The translations under genes were made by a program, and so were the position numbers. Source: Christensenella sp034926635 (GTDB lineage: Bacteria > Bacillota > Clostridia > Christensenellales > Christensenellaceae). Taken from it: a stretch of 64,000 bases of DNA. This document shows, piece by piece, positions 25,710 to 34,542 of this stretch; the first letter of the stretch is position 1; every line of letters begins with the position of its first letter. Under the pieces are notes generated by a model. That model saw nothing but the letters and a program-made list of their open reading frames with translations. It did no database searches and was not told the origin of the DNA. The stretch spans positions 186,001 through 250,000 of the forward strand of contig JAYFQX010000010.1 of assembly GCA_034926635.1 (NCBI GenBank), written 5' to 3'.

Positions 25710-27440
25710 TTGAAAAAAGTAATCGTAGGGCTGATTTTGGCTGCTGTTTTATTCCTTGTGCCGCTGACGGCATTGGCGGAAACAGCTGCGCCGGAAGCAC
25801 AGCCAAGTACCGAACCGGCAGTTGTCGAAGATCAGCAGGCGGCAGACGCGCAAGCGACGCCCACGCCGATCCCTACTCCCCAGCCAACTGCAACGCCGGA
25901 CCAGACTTTGGAATACCATGAAGGCGCACCGGAGCTTGATTTAGCGCAGATCAGTTCGGAATCCGCTATGTTGATTGATGCGGATACGGGGGAAGTTTTA
26001 TTTGCAAAAAATGCGAACTGGAGAATTTTTCCTGCAAGCACAACAAAACTTATGACAGCGCTTTTGGTGCTGGAGCACTGCACCATGGACGAAATGGTAG
26101 TGATTCCGCAGGAAGTTAACCAGTTCAGCGCAACGTCAAGTTTGATGGGGCTTCGTGCGTGGGTAGGAAAAGAGATCCCAGTCAGCGACTTGATTTACGG
26201 GCTTATGATGTGCTCGGGGAACGATGCGGCCGTTGCGCTGGCAATCCATGTTGCGGGCAGTGAAGATGCCTTTGTTCAGATGATGAATGAAAAAGCGGCG
26301 AGCCTTGGTATGGCGGGGACGCATTTTTTGAACCCCGATGGGATATATCTTGCGAATATCGGTCATGACCATTATACGACGGCATCGGATATGACGAGGC
26401 TTGCGCAGGCGGCTTACCAAAATCCGACCTTAATGGAAATTATGCGGGCAGAAACCTATACGTACCAGACAGAAGGTTTTTCTGAGACAAATCAGATAGA
26501 GAGTTCCAATTATTTGATCCATACACCAATTGCAAAACCGGAACTGGCACCGTATTTATATGATAAAGCCACAGGGATGAAGACGGGAACGCTCAACAAC
26601 ATTATTGTCCCGGGCGCAGAAACGCCGATTCCTTCTTATGGCTGTTTGGTGGCATCTGCCTCCGGAACAGGACTGAATTTGATTGCCGTGATTTTTGGAG
26701 ACTTGTCCATTGGCGATAAAGATGCGGGAATCCCCAATGCTTATGCGCGGTGGGATATTGCAAAATATTTGTTTGATTATGGATTTACAAATTTTGCAAA
26801 GGTAGACGTAGCACAATATATTACGCCGGTATCTTTAATGCAGCAGGTTCAGGACGTCGCGGAAAACGATCCGCAGGAAGGTTCCCTTGAGGTAAACACA
26901 GATCTGAGCGGCGAAAAGACTGATGTGCGACTGCTTGACGCGGCGACAGCACAAGGCCTTGCGGATGGAAGCATCCGGCTGGAACAGCAAACGGAGCTTG
27001 AGGAACCGCTTGCAGCGCCAATCACCCAGGGGCAGACATTGGGCAAGGTTTCTTATACCCTTAATGGAAAGGAAGTATATTCCGCACCCCTTGTGGCAAC
27101 GCGCACGGTATATCCCCAGGGAGAAGAAAAAGATACCAGCGAAGCCTACGGTGTACCGTTGTTTACCTTTGAAATGTGGTATTTGTGGATATTGATTCCC
27201 GCGGGAGCGGTGCTCACTTTGCTGGTGATCCGGACAATTAACAGGAGCCGCAGGAAGACGCGTTATGCAATGCGCGGTAGGCGCAGCGGATATAGCGCGC
27301 GGCATTACTACGATACTCCGGTGTCGAAACAAGCTTCTTCCCGGGGACGTAAAGACGCGGTAAAGACAATTAATCGCGGATCGGCAAGGGCGGATCGAAA
27401 TACAGGCGAAGGCACTGGGCGAAACAGAAACAACCTATAA
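25710..27440 (+). CDS. D-alanyl-D-alanine carboxypeptidase (PBP5/DacF family)
   Basis: An extracytoplasmic enzyme that removes the terminal D-Ala of peptidoglycan stem peptides. The 576 residues start at TTG 25710 after GTGAGG. A signal peptide (ILAAVLFLVPLTALAE) is followed by a Pro/Thr/Gln linker, then the S11 motifs SxxK (PASTTKLM), SxN (CSGND) and KTG (GMKTGTL), and the PBP5 C-terminal beta domain. A membrane segment (WYLWILIPAGAVLTLLVI) and an unusually long basic tail of about 75 residues rich in Arg, Ser and Gly complete it. Most relatives stop after a short amphipathic anchor. It appears monocistronic. Confidence 0.93.
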   Translation: MKKVIVGLILAAVLFLVPLTALAETAAPEAQPSTEPAVVEDQQAADAQATPTPIPTPQPTATPDQTLEYHEGAPELDLAQISSESAMLIDADTGEVLFAKNANWRIFPASTTKLMTALLVLEHCTMDEMVVIPQEVNQFSATSSLMGLRAWVGKEIPVSDLIYGLMMCSGNDAAVALAIHVAGSEDAFVQMMNEKAASLGMAGTHFLNPDGIYLANIGHDHYTTASDMTRLAQAAYQNPTLMEIMRAETYTYQTEGFSETNQIESSNYLIHTPIAKPELAPYLYDKATGMKTGTLNNIIVPGAETPIPSYGCLVASASGTGLNLIAVIFGDLSIGDKDAGIPNAYARWDIAKYLFDYGFTNFAKVDVAQYITPVSLMQQVQDVAENDPQEGSLEVNTDLSGEKTDVRLLDAATAQGLADGSIRLEQQTELEEPLAAPITQGQTLGKVSYTLNGKEVYSAPLVATRTVYPQGEEKDTSEAYGVPLFTFEMWYLWILIPAGAVLTLLVIRTINRSRRKTRYAMRGRRSGYSARHYYDTPVSKQASSRGRKDAVKTINRGSARADRNTGEGTGRNRNNL

Positions 27441-27482
27441 CAATATGGCGGAAAGAAAACAAAAAATATTTTGGAAAAAGTG

Positions 27483-27510
27483 TTGATTTTTATGTGGCAT
27501 ATGATATAAT
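27483..27510 (+). promoter_or_regulatory. rpmE promoter
   Basis: TTGATT (27483-27488) and TATAAT (27505-27510) at 16-bp spacing, with an upstream TG giving an extended -10. Confidence 0.8.
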
Positions 27511-27547
27511 AAATAATGCTACTTTTGGAAAAAGAGGTGAAAAAGCA

Positions 27548-27748
27548 ATGAGAGAAGGAATTCATCCGAAGTATGGCGAATGCACAGTTACGTGTGCTTG
27601 CGGAGAGACTTTCAAAACCGGTTCTACAAAATCAGAGATGAAAGTGGATATCTGCTCTAAATGCCATCCGTTCTTCACAGGAAGACAAAAGCTTGTTGAC
27701 ACAGGCGGTCGTGTGGATAGATTTAAGAAGAGATACGGCATGAAATAA
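27548..27748 (+). CDS. rpmE: 50S ribosomal protein L31
   Basis: A 66-residue large-subunit protein. The start MREGIHPKYGECTVTCACGE and the ICSKCHPFFTGRQK motif are diagnostic. Four Cys (CxC plus CxxC arrangement) mark the zinc-binding C+ form, so it may serve as a zinc reserve. AGAGGTGA precedes ATG 27548. A strong terminator follows, so the downstream genes may need read-through or their own promoter. Confidence 0.97.
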   Translation: MREGIHPKYGECTVTCACGETFKTGSTKSEMKVDICSKCHPFFTGRQKLVDTGGRVDRFKKRYGMK

Positions 27749-27788
27749 TTTTGGTATTTCATGATGTTTCAGTGTTGAAAAAAAGACT

Positions 27789-27825
27789 GCAGACCGTGAC
27801 AGCTATTTTACGGTCTGCTTTTTTT
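27789..27825 (+). terminator. Terminator after rpmE
   Basis: GCAGACCGT pairs exactly with ACGGTCTGC around a 12-base loop and runs into seven T residues. Confidence 0.92.
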
Positions 27826-27843
27826 ATCATAAAGGAGAAATGA

Positions 27844-28902
27844 GTGAAAAGAACAAGTATAGGCGGGCAAGGCGTGCTGGAAGGCGTTATGATGCGTTCT
27901 CCAGAATATACGGCGATTGCGGTACGCAGAGACAGCGGGGAGGTTGTTACGCAAAAGCAGCCCACGCAACTGCTTGCTACCCGCTATAAAATATTGGGCG
28001 TGCCCATTATCCGCGGCGTTGTGAATTTTGTGGAAATGATGGTGATGGGCGTCAAGACCATTACGGATGCGGCGCGGATGTACGACCCGGAAGATGATGA
28101 GATGGAACCCGGGAAAATGGACGAGGCAATTGCCGCGAAGACCGGCAAAAGTCCGATGGATGTGGCGATTTTTTTTGCGGTGTTGGTAGCGATCGTAATC
28201 GCGGTAGGATTGTTTTTTATCCTGCCGAATTTGATTACTGGATGGATTACACCGTATGTTCATTCGGCTATCGGTAAAAATCTGATAGACGGGCTGATTC
28301 GTGTTGGGATGTTTGTGGCGTATTTAGTGGTAATCTCCAATATGAAAGATATTAAACGGCTGTTTGGATACCATGGCGCGGAGCACAAGGTAATTAACTG
28401 CTTTGAGCACGACATGCCGATGGATGTGGAACACGCACGGCAGAATACGCGGCTGCATCCACGCTGTGGGACCAGCTTTTTGTTGATAGTGATGATTATT
28501 TCCATCCTGCTGTTTACGCTGCTTGGCTGGAGTGATAACTGGGCAGTGCGCATTGGCTTACGGCTCGCGATGCTGCCGGTTGTGGCTGGGGTATCCTATG
28601 AAGTGCTGAAACTGCTGGCTCGTTATGAGAATAAATTTGTGGCAGCGCTGCGTAAACCCGGTATGGCGCTGCAGTATTTGACAACACGCGAACCGGATGA
28701 CGGTATGATTGAAGTTGCGCTCGTTTCTTTCCTTGCGGCAGAAGGAAAAACGTCGGATACGGATATTCAGGATCTGGCGGTGCGGTATAGTCATAAAATC
28801 GATGGATCTCCCGCGGATTTCGGTAATGCTGAGCCAAAGCAGGGAAAAGAAAACAAGAACGCGCAATCAGAAGAACAAAACGCCGCAGCTACCAATGAGT
28901 AG
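27844..28902 (+). CDS. DUF1385 family membrane protein (YqhQ-like)
   Basis: A 352-residue integral membrane protein. It opens KRTSIGGQGVLEGVMMRSP, the DUF1385 hallmark, and later shows GYHGAEHKVINCFEH and NTRLHPRCGTSFLL, both family-conserved. Several membrane segments are present (for example around residues 103-125 and 215-240). The molecular function is not established. GTG 27844 follows AAAGGAG. Its end overlaps prmC by eight bases, a typical rpmE-yqhQ-prmC-prfA order. Confidence 0.9.
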   Translation: MKRTSIGGQGVLEGVMMRSPEYTAIAVRRDSGEVVTQKQPTQLLATRYKILGVPIIRGVVNFVEMMVMGVKTITDAARMYDPEDDEMEPGKMDEAIAAKTGKSPMDVAIFFAVLVAIVIAVGLFFILPNLITGWITPYVHSAIGKNLIDGLIRVGMFVAYLVVISNMKDIKRLFGYHGAEHKVINCFEHDMPMDVEHARQNTRLHPRCGTSFLLIVMIISILLFTLLGWSDNWAVRIGLRLAMLPVVAGVSYEVLKLLARYENKFVAALRKPGMALQYLTTREPDDGMIEVALVSFLAAEGKTSDTDIQDLAVRYSHKIDGSPADFGNAEPKQGKENKNAQSEEQNAAATNE

Positions 28903-29746
28903 CATAGGCGAAATATACCGCAAAACGGTTTTGATGTTCCGGGAAGCCGGGATCGGCGAAGCTGAGGCGGAGGCAAAAGTTTTATTAGCGCACGTGCAAG
29001 GCTGCGGATTATCGCAGCTTTGCCTGCGCTTTTTCGATGAATGTAAAAGCATTCCGGAAATTGAGGAAGCTGCGGCAAAACGCCTGAAAGGGACCCCTCT
29101 TGCGTATATTTTGGGAGAGAAAGATTTTTATGGCCGAGCGTTTACGGTTGACGACCGTGTGCTGATTCCACGTTTTGATACGGAATCTGTTGTTTTTCGC
29201 GCCCTGGAGCTGATTAGGCAAAATGGATACCGGACGGCGCTTGACTTGTGCTGCGGCAGCGGCGCGATCGGCATTACGCTGTGCGTGGAAGGAAAACTGG
29301 AAAGGGTAGACTTTGCGGATGCTTCGGACGGCGCTCTTTGCGTGACGGAGATCAATTGCAGGAAATATCTACCCCACGGAATTTATAATCTAAAACAAGG
29401 CGATTTATTTCAGCCTGTTACGGGTACTTATGATATGATTGTAAGTAATCCGCCTTATATCAGCGCATCGGATTTTGAAGAACTGGAGCCGCTGGTCAGG
29501 GAACAGGAACCGAAGATGGCGTTGCTTGCAGAAGAAGAAGGATATGTTTTTTATAGACGGATTGCATCGCAGGCGGAAAAGTATTTAAAGCCAAACGGCG
29601 CGCTGGTGCTGGAAATCGGTGATATGCAGGCGGAAAAGGTATGTAAATTACTTTGGAATGCCGGTTTTGTCGAAGTGAAATCCGGTTGCGATCTTGCCGG
29701 TCGACCAAGATGGGTATCGGCGTATCTGGCAGTGGGTGCACGGTGA
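28895..29746 (+). CDS. prmC: Release factor glutamine methyltransferase
   Basis: Methylates the Gln of the GGQ motif in release factors. The protein has 283 residues when started at ATG 28895 inside the end of the DUF1385 gene; the longer upstream frame overlaps that gene too far. The SAM-binding motif is LDLCCGSGAIG and the catalytic substrate motif is VSNPPYIS. Its target, prfA, follows 32 bases downstream. Confidence 0.95.
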   Translation: MSSIGEIYRKTVLMFREAGIGEAEAEAKVLLAHVQGCGLSQLCLRFFDECKSIPEIEEAAAKRLKGTPLAYILGEKDFYGRAFTVDDRVLIPRFDTESVVFRALELIRQNGYRTALDLCCGSGAIGITLCVEGKLERVDFADASDGALCVTEINCRKYLPHGIYNLKQGDLFQPVTGTYDMIVSNPPYISASDFEELEPLVREQEPKMALLAEEEGYVFYRRIASQAEKYLKPNGALVLEIGDMQAEKVCKLLWNAGFVEVKSGCDLAGRPRWVSAYLAVGAR

Positions 29747-29778
29747 TATAAAGAAATTTTTCATATATTGGAGAAACT

Positions 29779-30846
29779 ATGATAGAAAAACTCAAGACAA
29801 TTAAAGAACGATATGATGTTCTCACGGGAGAGCTTTCCGATCCGGCGATAATCGGAAATCAGGAAAAATTCCGCACACTTGCGCAGGAGCAGGCTTCCAT
29901 TGCGGATATAGTAGAGGCATATGAAAAATATGCAAAGCTTTTGGATCATATTAGTCAGAACCGTGAACTGATTGAGACCGAGGATGACGAAGAGTTAACT
30001 GCCCTTGCAAAAGAAGAATTGGGAGAACTCGAACAGGAGCTGGAAGCGCTTGAAGCAGAAATCAAAGTGCTGTTGATCCCAAAAGATAAGAACGATGATA
30101 AAAATGTTATTCTGGAAATTCGCGCAGGCACCGGAGGCGATGAAGCGGCACTTTTTGGAGGAGATCTGCTTCGAATGTATGGTCGGTATGCGGAACTGCA
30201 TGGTTATACGGTAGAAACGCTTTCTTCCAACATGACCGAGCTTGGCGGTGTAAAGGAAATTGTCGTTTCTATCGCGGGAAAAGGCGCATATTCCCGCTTG
30301 AAATATGAAAGCGGCGTACACCGCGTGCAGCGCGTGCCGGATACCGAATCTTCCGGGCGCATCCATACTTCTGCGGCGACAGTGGCGGTGCTTCCTGAGG
30401 CGGAGGAAGTTGAGGTTAACATCAACCAGAACGATCTGCGCGTGGATGTGTTCCGCAGCGGCGGTCACGGAGGACAGAGCGTTAATACGACGGACAGTGC
30501 TGTCCGCATCACACATCTTCCGACGGGATTGGTGGTAACCTGCCAGGATGAAAAATCACAGATCAAAAACAAGGCGAAGGCCATGAAGGTATTGGCGTCG
30601 CGTCTGTATGATTTATACAAAAATGCCGCGGATAGCGAGCTTTCCGAGAATCGGAAAAGTCAAGTGGGTTCGGGTGATCGCAGTGAGCGGATCCGTACTT
30701 ACAATTTTCCGCAAGGGAGGGTGACCGATCATAGGATCGGAATGACGCTTTATAAACTGGAAGCGTTTTTAAACGGTGAAATGGATGAAATGATCGACGC
30801 GCTGATCTTGGATGAACGTCAGAAAAAGTTGATGCAGGTGGATTAA
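29779..30846 (+). CDS. prfA: Peptide chain release factor 1
   Basis: Recognises UAA and UAG stops and triggers peptide release. The protein has 355 residues. The GGQ loop lies in RSGGHGGQSVNTT (about residue 232), with the codon-recognition domain before it and RSERIRTYNFPQGRVTDHR in the C-terminal region. It follows prmC, whose product modifies it. Confidence 0.97.
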   Translation: MIEKLKTIKERYDVLTGELSDPAIIGNQEKFRTLAQEQASIADIVEAYEKYAKLLDHISQNRELIETEDDEELTALAKEELGELEQELEALEAEIKVLLIPKDKNDDKNVILEIRAGTGGDEAALFGGDLLRMYGRYAELHGYTVETLSSNMTELGGVKEIVVSIAGKGAYSRLKYESGVHRVQRVPDTESSGRIHTSAATVAVLPEAEEVEVNINQNDLRVDVFRSGGHGGQSVNTTDSAVRITHLPTGLVVTCQDEKSQIKNKAKAMKVLASRLYDLYKNAADSELSENRKSQVGSGDRSERIRTYNFPQGRVTDHRIGMTLYKLEAFLNGEMDEMIDALILDERQKKLMQVD

Positions 30847-30931
30847 CTTTTCTTTTCACGAAAAGCGCGTATCTTTTGATGCAGCGGGAACAGTACGCAG
30901 TTACGGATTCGTTTGGAACCGGGGAGGCGTT

Positions 30932-31693
30932 ATGAATACAGTTTTATATGCGACACTGATCGGCGCATTTGTGGGAGCGTGCGGCACCGGTTTGGGTGCG
31001 GTGCTTACATATTGGATTAAAATTAAAAGCAAGCGGTTTTCTGCTGTTTTGATGGGGCTTTCCGGTGGGCTGATGCTTTCGATCGTTTTTTTTGATATGC
31101 TGCCGGAAGCGTTTGAGAGTGCAGGATGGTTGCTGACGCTTATATGGTTTGCGGTAGGTGCGGCTGTTTTGTTTACGGTAAATAAGCTGGTGCCGCATCA
31201 TGACGTAGCGACCTCGGACGATACCAAATTGATCGATGATTTGAAGCAAAAGAGGCTTGTGAGGAGCGGTCTTTTGCTGGCGCTCGGCATTGCGGTACAT
31301 AATTTACCGGAAGGTCTCGCACTTGGAAGCGGATTGGTATCACAGGCGGCTTTTGGAATTGGGCTTGCGGTGCTGTTGTTTGTGCACAACATCCCGGAAG
31401 GTATGGGGCTTGCGATTCCCCTGAAATTAGGGCGTGTATCCTATGGGAAGATCTTTTTAGTGGCTGTGCTTGCCGCGCTCCCAATGGCTGTTGGGGCGTG
31501 TGTTGGCGCGTTGATCGGTAATATTTCTCCTGTTTTTCTTGCGGGATGTGTTTCTTTTGGCGGAGGGGCGATGCTGTATCTGACACTTTCGGAATTGATC
31601 CCGCAGGCTGCATTGCTTTACAGGCACTGGACGACTTGGGCTGCTGTCGGCACGGGGATCGTGCTAGGAATGGTATTGGTGGTAATTTTATGA
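30932..31693 (+). CDS. ZIP family metal transporter
   Basis: A cytoplasmic membrane importer of divalent metals such as zinc. The 253 residues contain about eight hydrophobic segments and both ZIP metal-site motifs, HNLPEGLALG (fourth transmembrane helix) and HNIPEGMGLAIPL (fifth). GGGGAGG precedes ATG 30932. The stop overlaps the start of the Sua5 gene (ATGA), which shows coupling. The position inside a translation-related cluster is also seen in other Clostridia. Confidence 0.9.
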   Translation: MNTVLYATLIGAFVGACGTGLGAVLTYWIKIKSKRFSAVLMGLSGGLMLSIVFFDMLPEAFESAGWLLTLIWFAVGAAVLFTVNKLVPHHDVATSDDTKLIDDLKQKRLVRSGLLLALGIAVHNLPEGLALGSGLVSQAAFGIGLAVLLFVHNIPEGMGLAIPLKLGRVSYGKIFLVAVLAALPMAVGACVGALIGNISPVFLAGCVSFGGGAMLYLTLSELIPQAALLYRHWTTWAAVGTGIVLGMVLVVIL

Positions 31694-32748
31694 AAATAGC
31701 GACAAAAACGATCTTTGCATTACGGGATTTTGACGGAGCAGTACGCGAAGGCGCAGAGGAGCTTTTGCGCGGTGGGCTTGTGGTATTTCCAACGGAAACG
31801 GTTTACGGGCTGGGGGCAAATGCTTTGGATGCGCAGGCAGTTCGGCAGATATTTCTTGCAAAGGGGCGCCCGCAGGATAATCCGTTGATCGTCCATATTG
31901 CAGAACGTGGGCAGCTTGAAGGGATCGTCGAGGAACAGACTAAATGTGCACGCGCGTTGATGGAGGAGTTTTGGCCGGGACCGATCTCCCTGATCATGAA
32001 AAAAACGGAAGCTATTCCAGACGAAGTTAGTGCAGGGCTTGTTACAGTGGCGGTACGCATGCCGGATAACGAGGTCGCACGCGCGATGATTGCGCTTGCG
32101 GGGGTACCGGTTGCGGCGCCGAGTGCAAACACCTCAGGAAAGCCGAGCCCGACGCTTGCAATGCATGCGTTTGAGGATCTCGCTGGTCGGGTGCCGTTGG
32201 TGATCGACGGCGGTCCGTGCCGTGTGGGGGTAGAATCCACAGTGGTGGATGTGACGGGGGAAATCCCTCTTATTTTACGCCCGGGAGATGTCACTCCTGA
32301 AATGATAGCGGCAGTATGCGGGGATGTACGCGTACATGGCGCGGTGCTTGGAGAGCTCAAAAAGGGTGAGGTTTGCGCGTCGCCGGGTATGAAATATAAA
32401 CATTATTCTCCGAATGCGCATGTAGTTGTTTTTACGGGAAATAAAAAAGAGGTTGCGAAAAACGTCACTACCATGTATCATAATGTTAAAGCGGATGGGA
32501 AAAATCCGTTGGTGGTTTGTCTGGACGACTGTGCCGGATATTATGCTGGCATGGAGACGGTATTTATTGGGGCGGATGCGCACAGCGCGGAAGCCGCGCT
32601 TTTTCGCGTATTGCGAGAAGCGGACGAAAATCATTTTGATTCAATTTTATTTCATGCGCAGGAACAAAAAATGGGTCTTGCTGTCATGAACAGGATTATT
32701 AGGGCGGCTGCCCACGAAATTGTGGTCGCAAGGGAGGAAAACAGTTAA
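31690..32748 (+). CDS. ywlC: L-threonylcarbamoyladenylate synthase (Sua5/YwlC)
   Basis: Makes threonylcarbamoyl-AMP for the t6A37 modification of ANN-decoding tRNAs. The protein has 352 residues from ATG 31690. The YrdC domain covers about residues 15-205 (VVFPTETVYGLGANALD, KGRPQDNPLIVHI, PSANTSGKPSPT). It has a C-terminal Sua5 domain after about residue 225 (SPGMKYKHYSPN), so it is the long Sua5 rather than the short TsaC form. It overlaps the transporter gene by four bases and is followed by the phosphatase. Confidence 0.94.
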   Translation: MKIATKTIFALRDFDGAVREGAEELLRGGLVVFPTETVYGLGANALDAQAVRQIFLAKGRPQDNPLIVHIAERGQLEGIVEEQTKCARALMEEFWPGPISLIMKKTEAIPDEVSAGLVTVAVRMPDNEVARAMIALAGVPVAAPSANTSGKPSPTLAMHAFEDLAGRVPLVIDGGPCRVGVESTVVDVTGEIPLILRPGDVTPEMIAAVCGDVRVHGAVLGELKKGEVCASPGMKYKHYSPNAHVVVFTGNKKEVAKNVTTMYHNVKADGKNPLVVCLDDCAGYYAGMETVFIGADAHSAEAALFRVLREADENHFDSILFHAQEQKMGLAVMNRIIRAAAHEIVVAREENS

Positions 32749-32752
32749 AGAA

Positions 32753-33238
32753 ATGAACATATTGCTTGTGTGTACGGGAAATACTTGCAGAAGTCCAATT
32801 GCCGAAGTGGTTCTGGACGATGCGGTGGATCGAAGTAGCATCCTTCACGGGGATGTAAAGGTAAAATCGGCAGGGACTTTTGCTTGCGAAGGCGCAGAGC
32901 CTACGGAAGAAGCAGTTCGGGTACTGGAAGAAATGGGGCTGGATCTTGAAGGGCATAAGGCGGCACCGTTTACGTCGGAACTTGCGGACTGGGCTGATTT
33001 GATCCTCGCGATGGGCAAGGAGCAGATGGAACATATTGAAGTAATGGCACCCGAGGATACCGAAAAAGTGCATACTCTTCTGGGATATGCGCAAGGTGTC
33101 GACGGCGAACCGATTAACAGCGAATATGATATTGTGGATCCTTTTGATGAAGGCATGGAAGAATATCGTCAGTGCGCCGAGCAGATTAGCGGCGCGGTAG
33201 CTTCTTTGGTGAAAAGGCTGGAGAAGGAACAGGAATAG
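32753..33238 (+). CDS. ywlE: Low-molecular-weight protein phosphatase (YwlE-like arginine phosphatase)
   Basis: The protein has 161 residues. The P loop VCTGNTCRSP at residues 6-15 has Thr at the position that distinguishes protein-arginine phosphatases from tyrosine phosphatases, and YDIVDPFDEG carries the general-acid Asp. ATG 32753 follows the ywlC stop by four bases, with GGGAGG upstream. In Firmicutes rpiB and upp normally follow ywlE; here that continuity is broken by 13.5 kb of foreign DNA. Confidence 0.92.
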   Translation: MNILLVCTGNTCRSPIAEVVLDDAVDRSSILHGDVKVKSAGTFACEGAEPTEEAVRVLEEMGLDLEGHKAAPFTSELADWADLILAMGKEQMEHIEVMAPEDTEKVHTLLGYAQGVDGEPINSEYDIVDPFDEGMEEYRQCAEQISGAVASLVKRLEKEQE

Positions 33239-33449
33239 AAAAAAATATTGGAAAGAGGCGCTCTTTGCATTTGGGGGTGTAACTTAGGGATTTTCAGAAA
33301 ACGAGAATTTTTGAGTGACGCCTTCAAATAGTGGAGCAAGAATAACGACCATACAAGAGTGGAAACGCTCCTGCATGGTCGTTTTCTTTATGCCCAGAAA
33401 TACACAAATACTGCCCGGCATCTTTGTCCACATTATGTTCTGAATTGAC
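33239..33449. other. Left junction region of the element
   Basis: No gene lies here. It contains the end of the host sequence after ywlE, the two candidate core repeats (33269-33275 and 33284-33290) and a strong hairpin followed by a T run at 33346-33388. Confidence 0.5.
33346..33388 (+). terminator. Terminator near left junction
   Basis: CGACCAT at 33346-33352 pairs with ATGGTCG at 33375-33381, with further pairing of GAG and CTC inside, followed by TTTTCTTT. It would block host read-through from ywlE into the element. Confidence 0.75.
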
Positions 33450-33487
33450 TTGCTATATCCCGTCATAAGAGCGAATATGTACCTACC
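33450..33487 (+). repeat. 38-bp upstream repeat, copy 1
   Basis: This stretch, TTGCTATATCC to ATGTACCTACC, matches 34470-34507 at 32 of 38 positions without gaps. Both copies lie just before an element gene, 22 and 35 bases from the start codons. It is probably a shared promoter or operator. Confidence 0.75.
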
Positions 33488-33509
33488 AAAATTAAAGGAG
33501 GTACACATC

Positions 33510-34226
33510 ATGACAATGAAATTTGAGAACATCGACCGCAAGGCACTGGTTAAGGCCCTTGCCGAAAATACCGAGGCTAAGGCCACCTACAAGGGAGCAC
33601 CCACCTTCGCCTACGAAATCAGCTACTTCACCGTCAGCAGAGACGTCAGCCTTTCCTGCAACGACATGGCTGACAACGAGGAAATCGACAAGGTGCTGGC
33701 GGCACTGGCCCAGCGTGGCTTCTGCTGCGCTGGCACGGAGTACGACCAGCCGCAGCCGGAAATCGAGGACGAGGAGCCGCAGGAGGATTGCCCTTCGGCA
33801 TACGCACAAGCTGATGCAATCGGCCTGACGGTTAGCATTCCGCTGGATATGGTCGCAGCCGGAAACCTGACAAACCTGCTGGAAGCCAAAGGAAGCCTCA
33901 TCAAAAAGGCCCTCGGCGTGGACAACCTTCCGATAGAAATCACCGAGGACACCATTGCATTCCCTTGGTTTTCAACCATGCCGGAGCTTGACGAGGTCAA
34001 CGCCTACACGCAGCTGATTGCCGCCCTCTGCAAGATGAGCAAGGCCCAGAAGCGTATCAGCGCAAAGGCTACCGACCCGGAGAACGAGAAATACGCCTTC
34101 CGATGCTTCCTGCTTCGGCTCGGCTTCATCGGTGATGAGTACAAGACTTCTCGCAAAATCCTTCTCCGCAGGCTCTCCGGCAACAGCGCATGGAAAGGAG
34201 GCACAGGTCATGCGATTACCGAGTAA
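33510..34226 (+). CDS. Element-encoded hypothetical protein (238 aa)
   Basis: I do not recognise this protein. It starts at ATG 33510 after AAAGGAGG. An acidic stretch (EIEDEEPQED, about residues 83-92) separates an N-terminal part with mixed alpha/beta character (FAYEISYFTVSRDVSLSC) from a C-terminal part with helices, and the tail is basic (YKTSRKILLRRLSGNSAWKGG). Codon use favours C and G in third position, unlike the host. It is the first gene of the element and lies behind one of two 38-bp upstream repeats. Its stop overlaps the next gene by 17 bases. Confidence 0.8.
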   Translation: MTMKFENIDRKALVKALAENTEAKATYKGAPTFAYEISYFTVSRDVSLSCNDMADNEEIDKVLAALAQRGFCCAGTEYDQPQPEIEDEEPQEDCPSAYAQADAIGLTVSIPLDMVAAGNLTNLLEAKGSLIKKALGVDNLPIEITEDTIAFPWFSTMPELDEVNAYTQLIAALCKMSKAQKRISAKATDPENEKYAFRCFLLRLGFIGDEYKTSRKILLRRLSGNSAWKGGTGHAITE

Positions 34227-34428
34227 GGCGCAGATTGACTGCCTCCGCCAGCAGTTTCCTCACGGATGCCGTGTGGAGCTACTCCGCATGGAGGACGCCG
34301 ACGCACCACCCATTGGCACACAGGGCACAGTCATCGGCGTTGATGACATCGGCAGCATTCTGGTGGATTGGGACAACGGCAGCAGCCTCAATGTTGCCTA
34401 CGGCGTAGACCTTTGCAGGAAGCTGTAA
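34210..34428 (+). CDS. DUF4314 family small protein
   Basis: A 72-residue protein. The pattern CRVELLRMEDADAPPIGTQG, then GTVIGVDDIGSILVDWDNG and LNVAYGVD, is that of DUF4314, a small SH3-like domain common on phages and conjugative elements of gut Firmicutes. AAAGGAGG precedes ATG 34210, inside the end of the previous gene, so the two are coupled. The function is unknown; the fold suggests a nucleic-acid or protein-binding accessory. Confidence 0.85.
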   Translation: MRLPSKAQIDCLRQQFPHGCRVELLRMEDADAPPIGTQGTVIGVDDIGSILVDWDNGSSLNVAYGVDLCRKL

Positions 34429-34469
34429 TATACACAGTTTATGCCAGAAATGATTGTGTAATAACCGTA

Positions 34470-34507
34470 TTGATATATCCGCCCAAAAGAGTGAATATGT
34501 ACCTACC
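34470..34507 (+). repeat. 38-bp upstream repeat, copy 2
   Basis: Second copy of the element at 33450-33487. The invariant right half is GAATATGTACCTACC and the left half contains TATATCC. It lies in the gap before the 116-residue gene. Confidence 0.75.
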
Positions 34508-34542
34508 GCAAGGGAAAACACACGATTATGGAGGATTTTATC

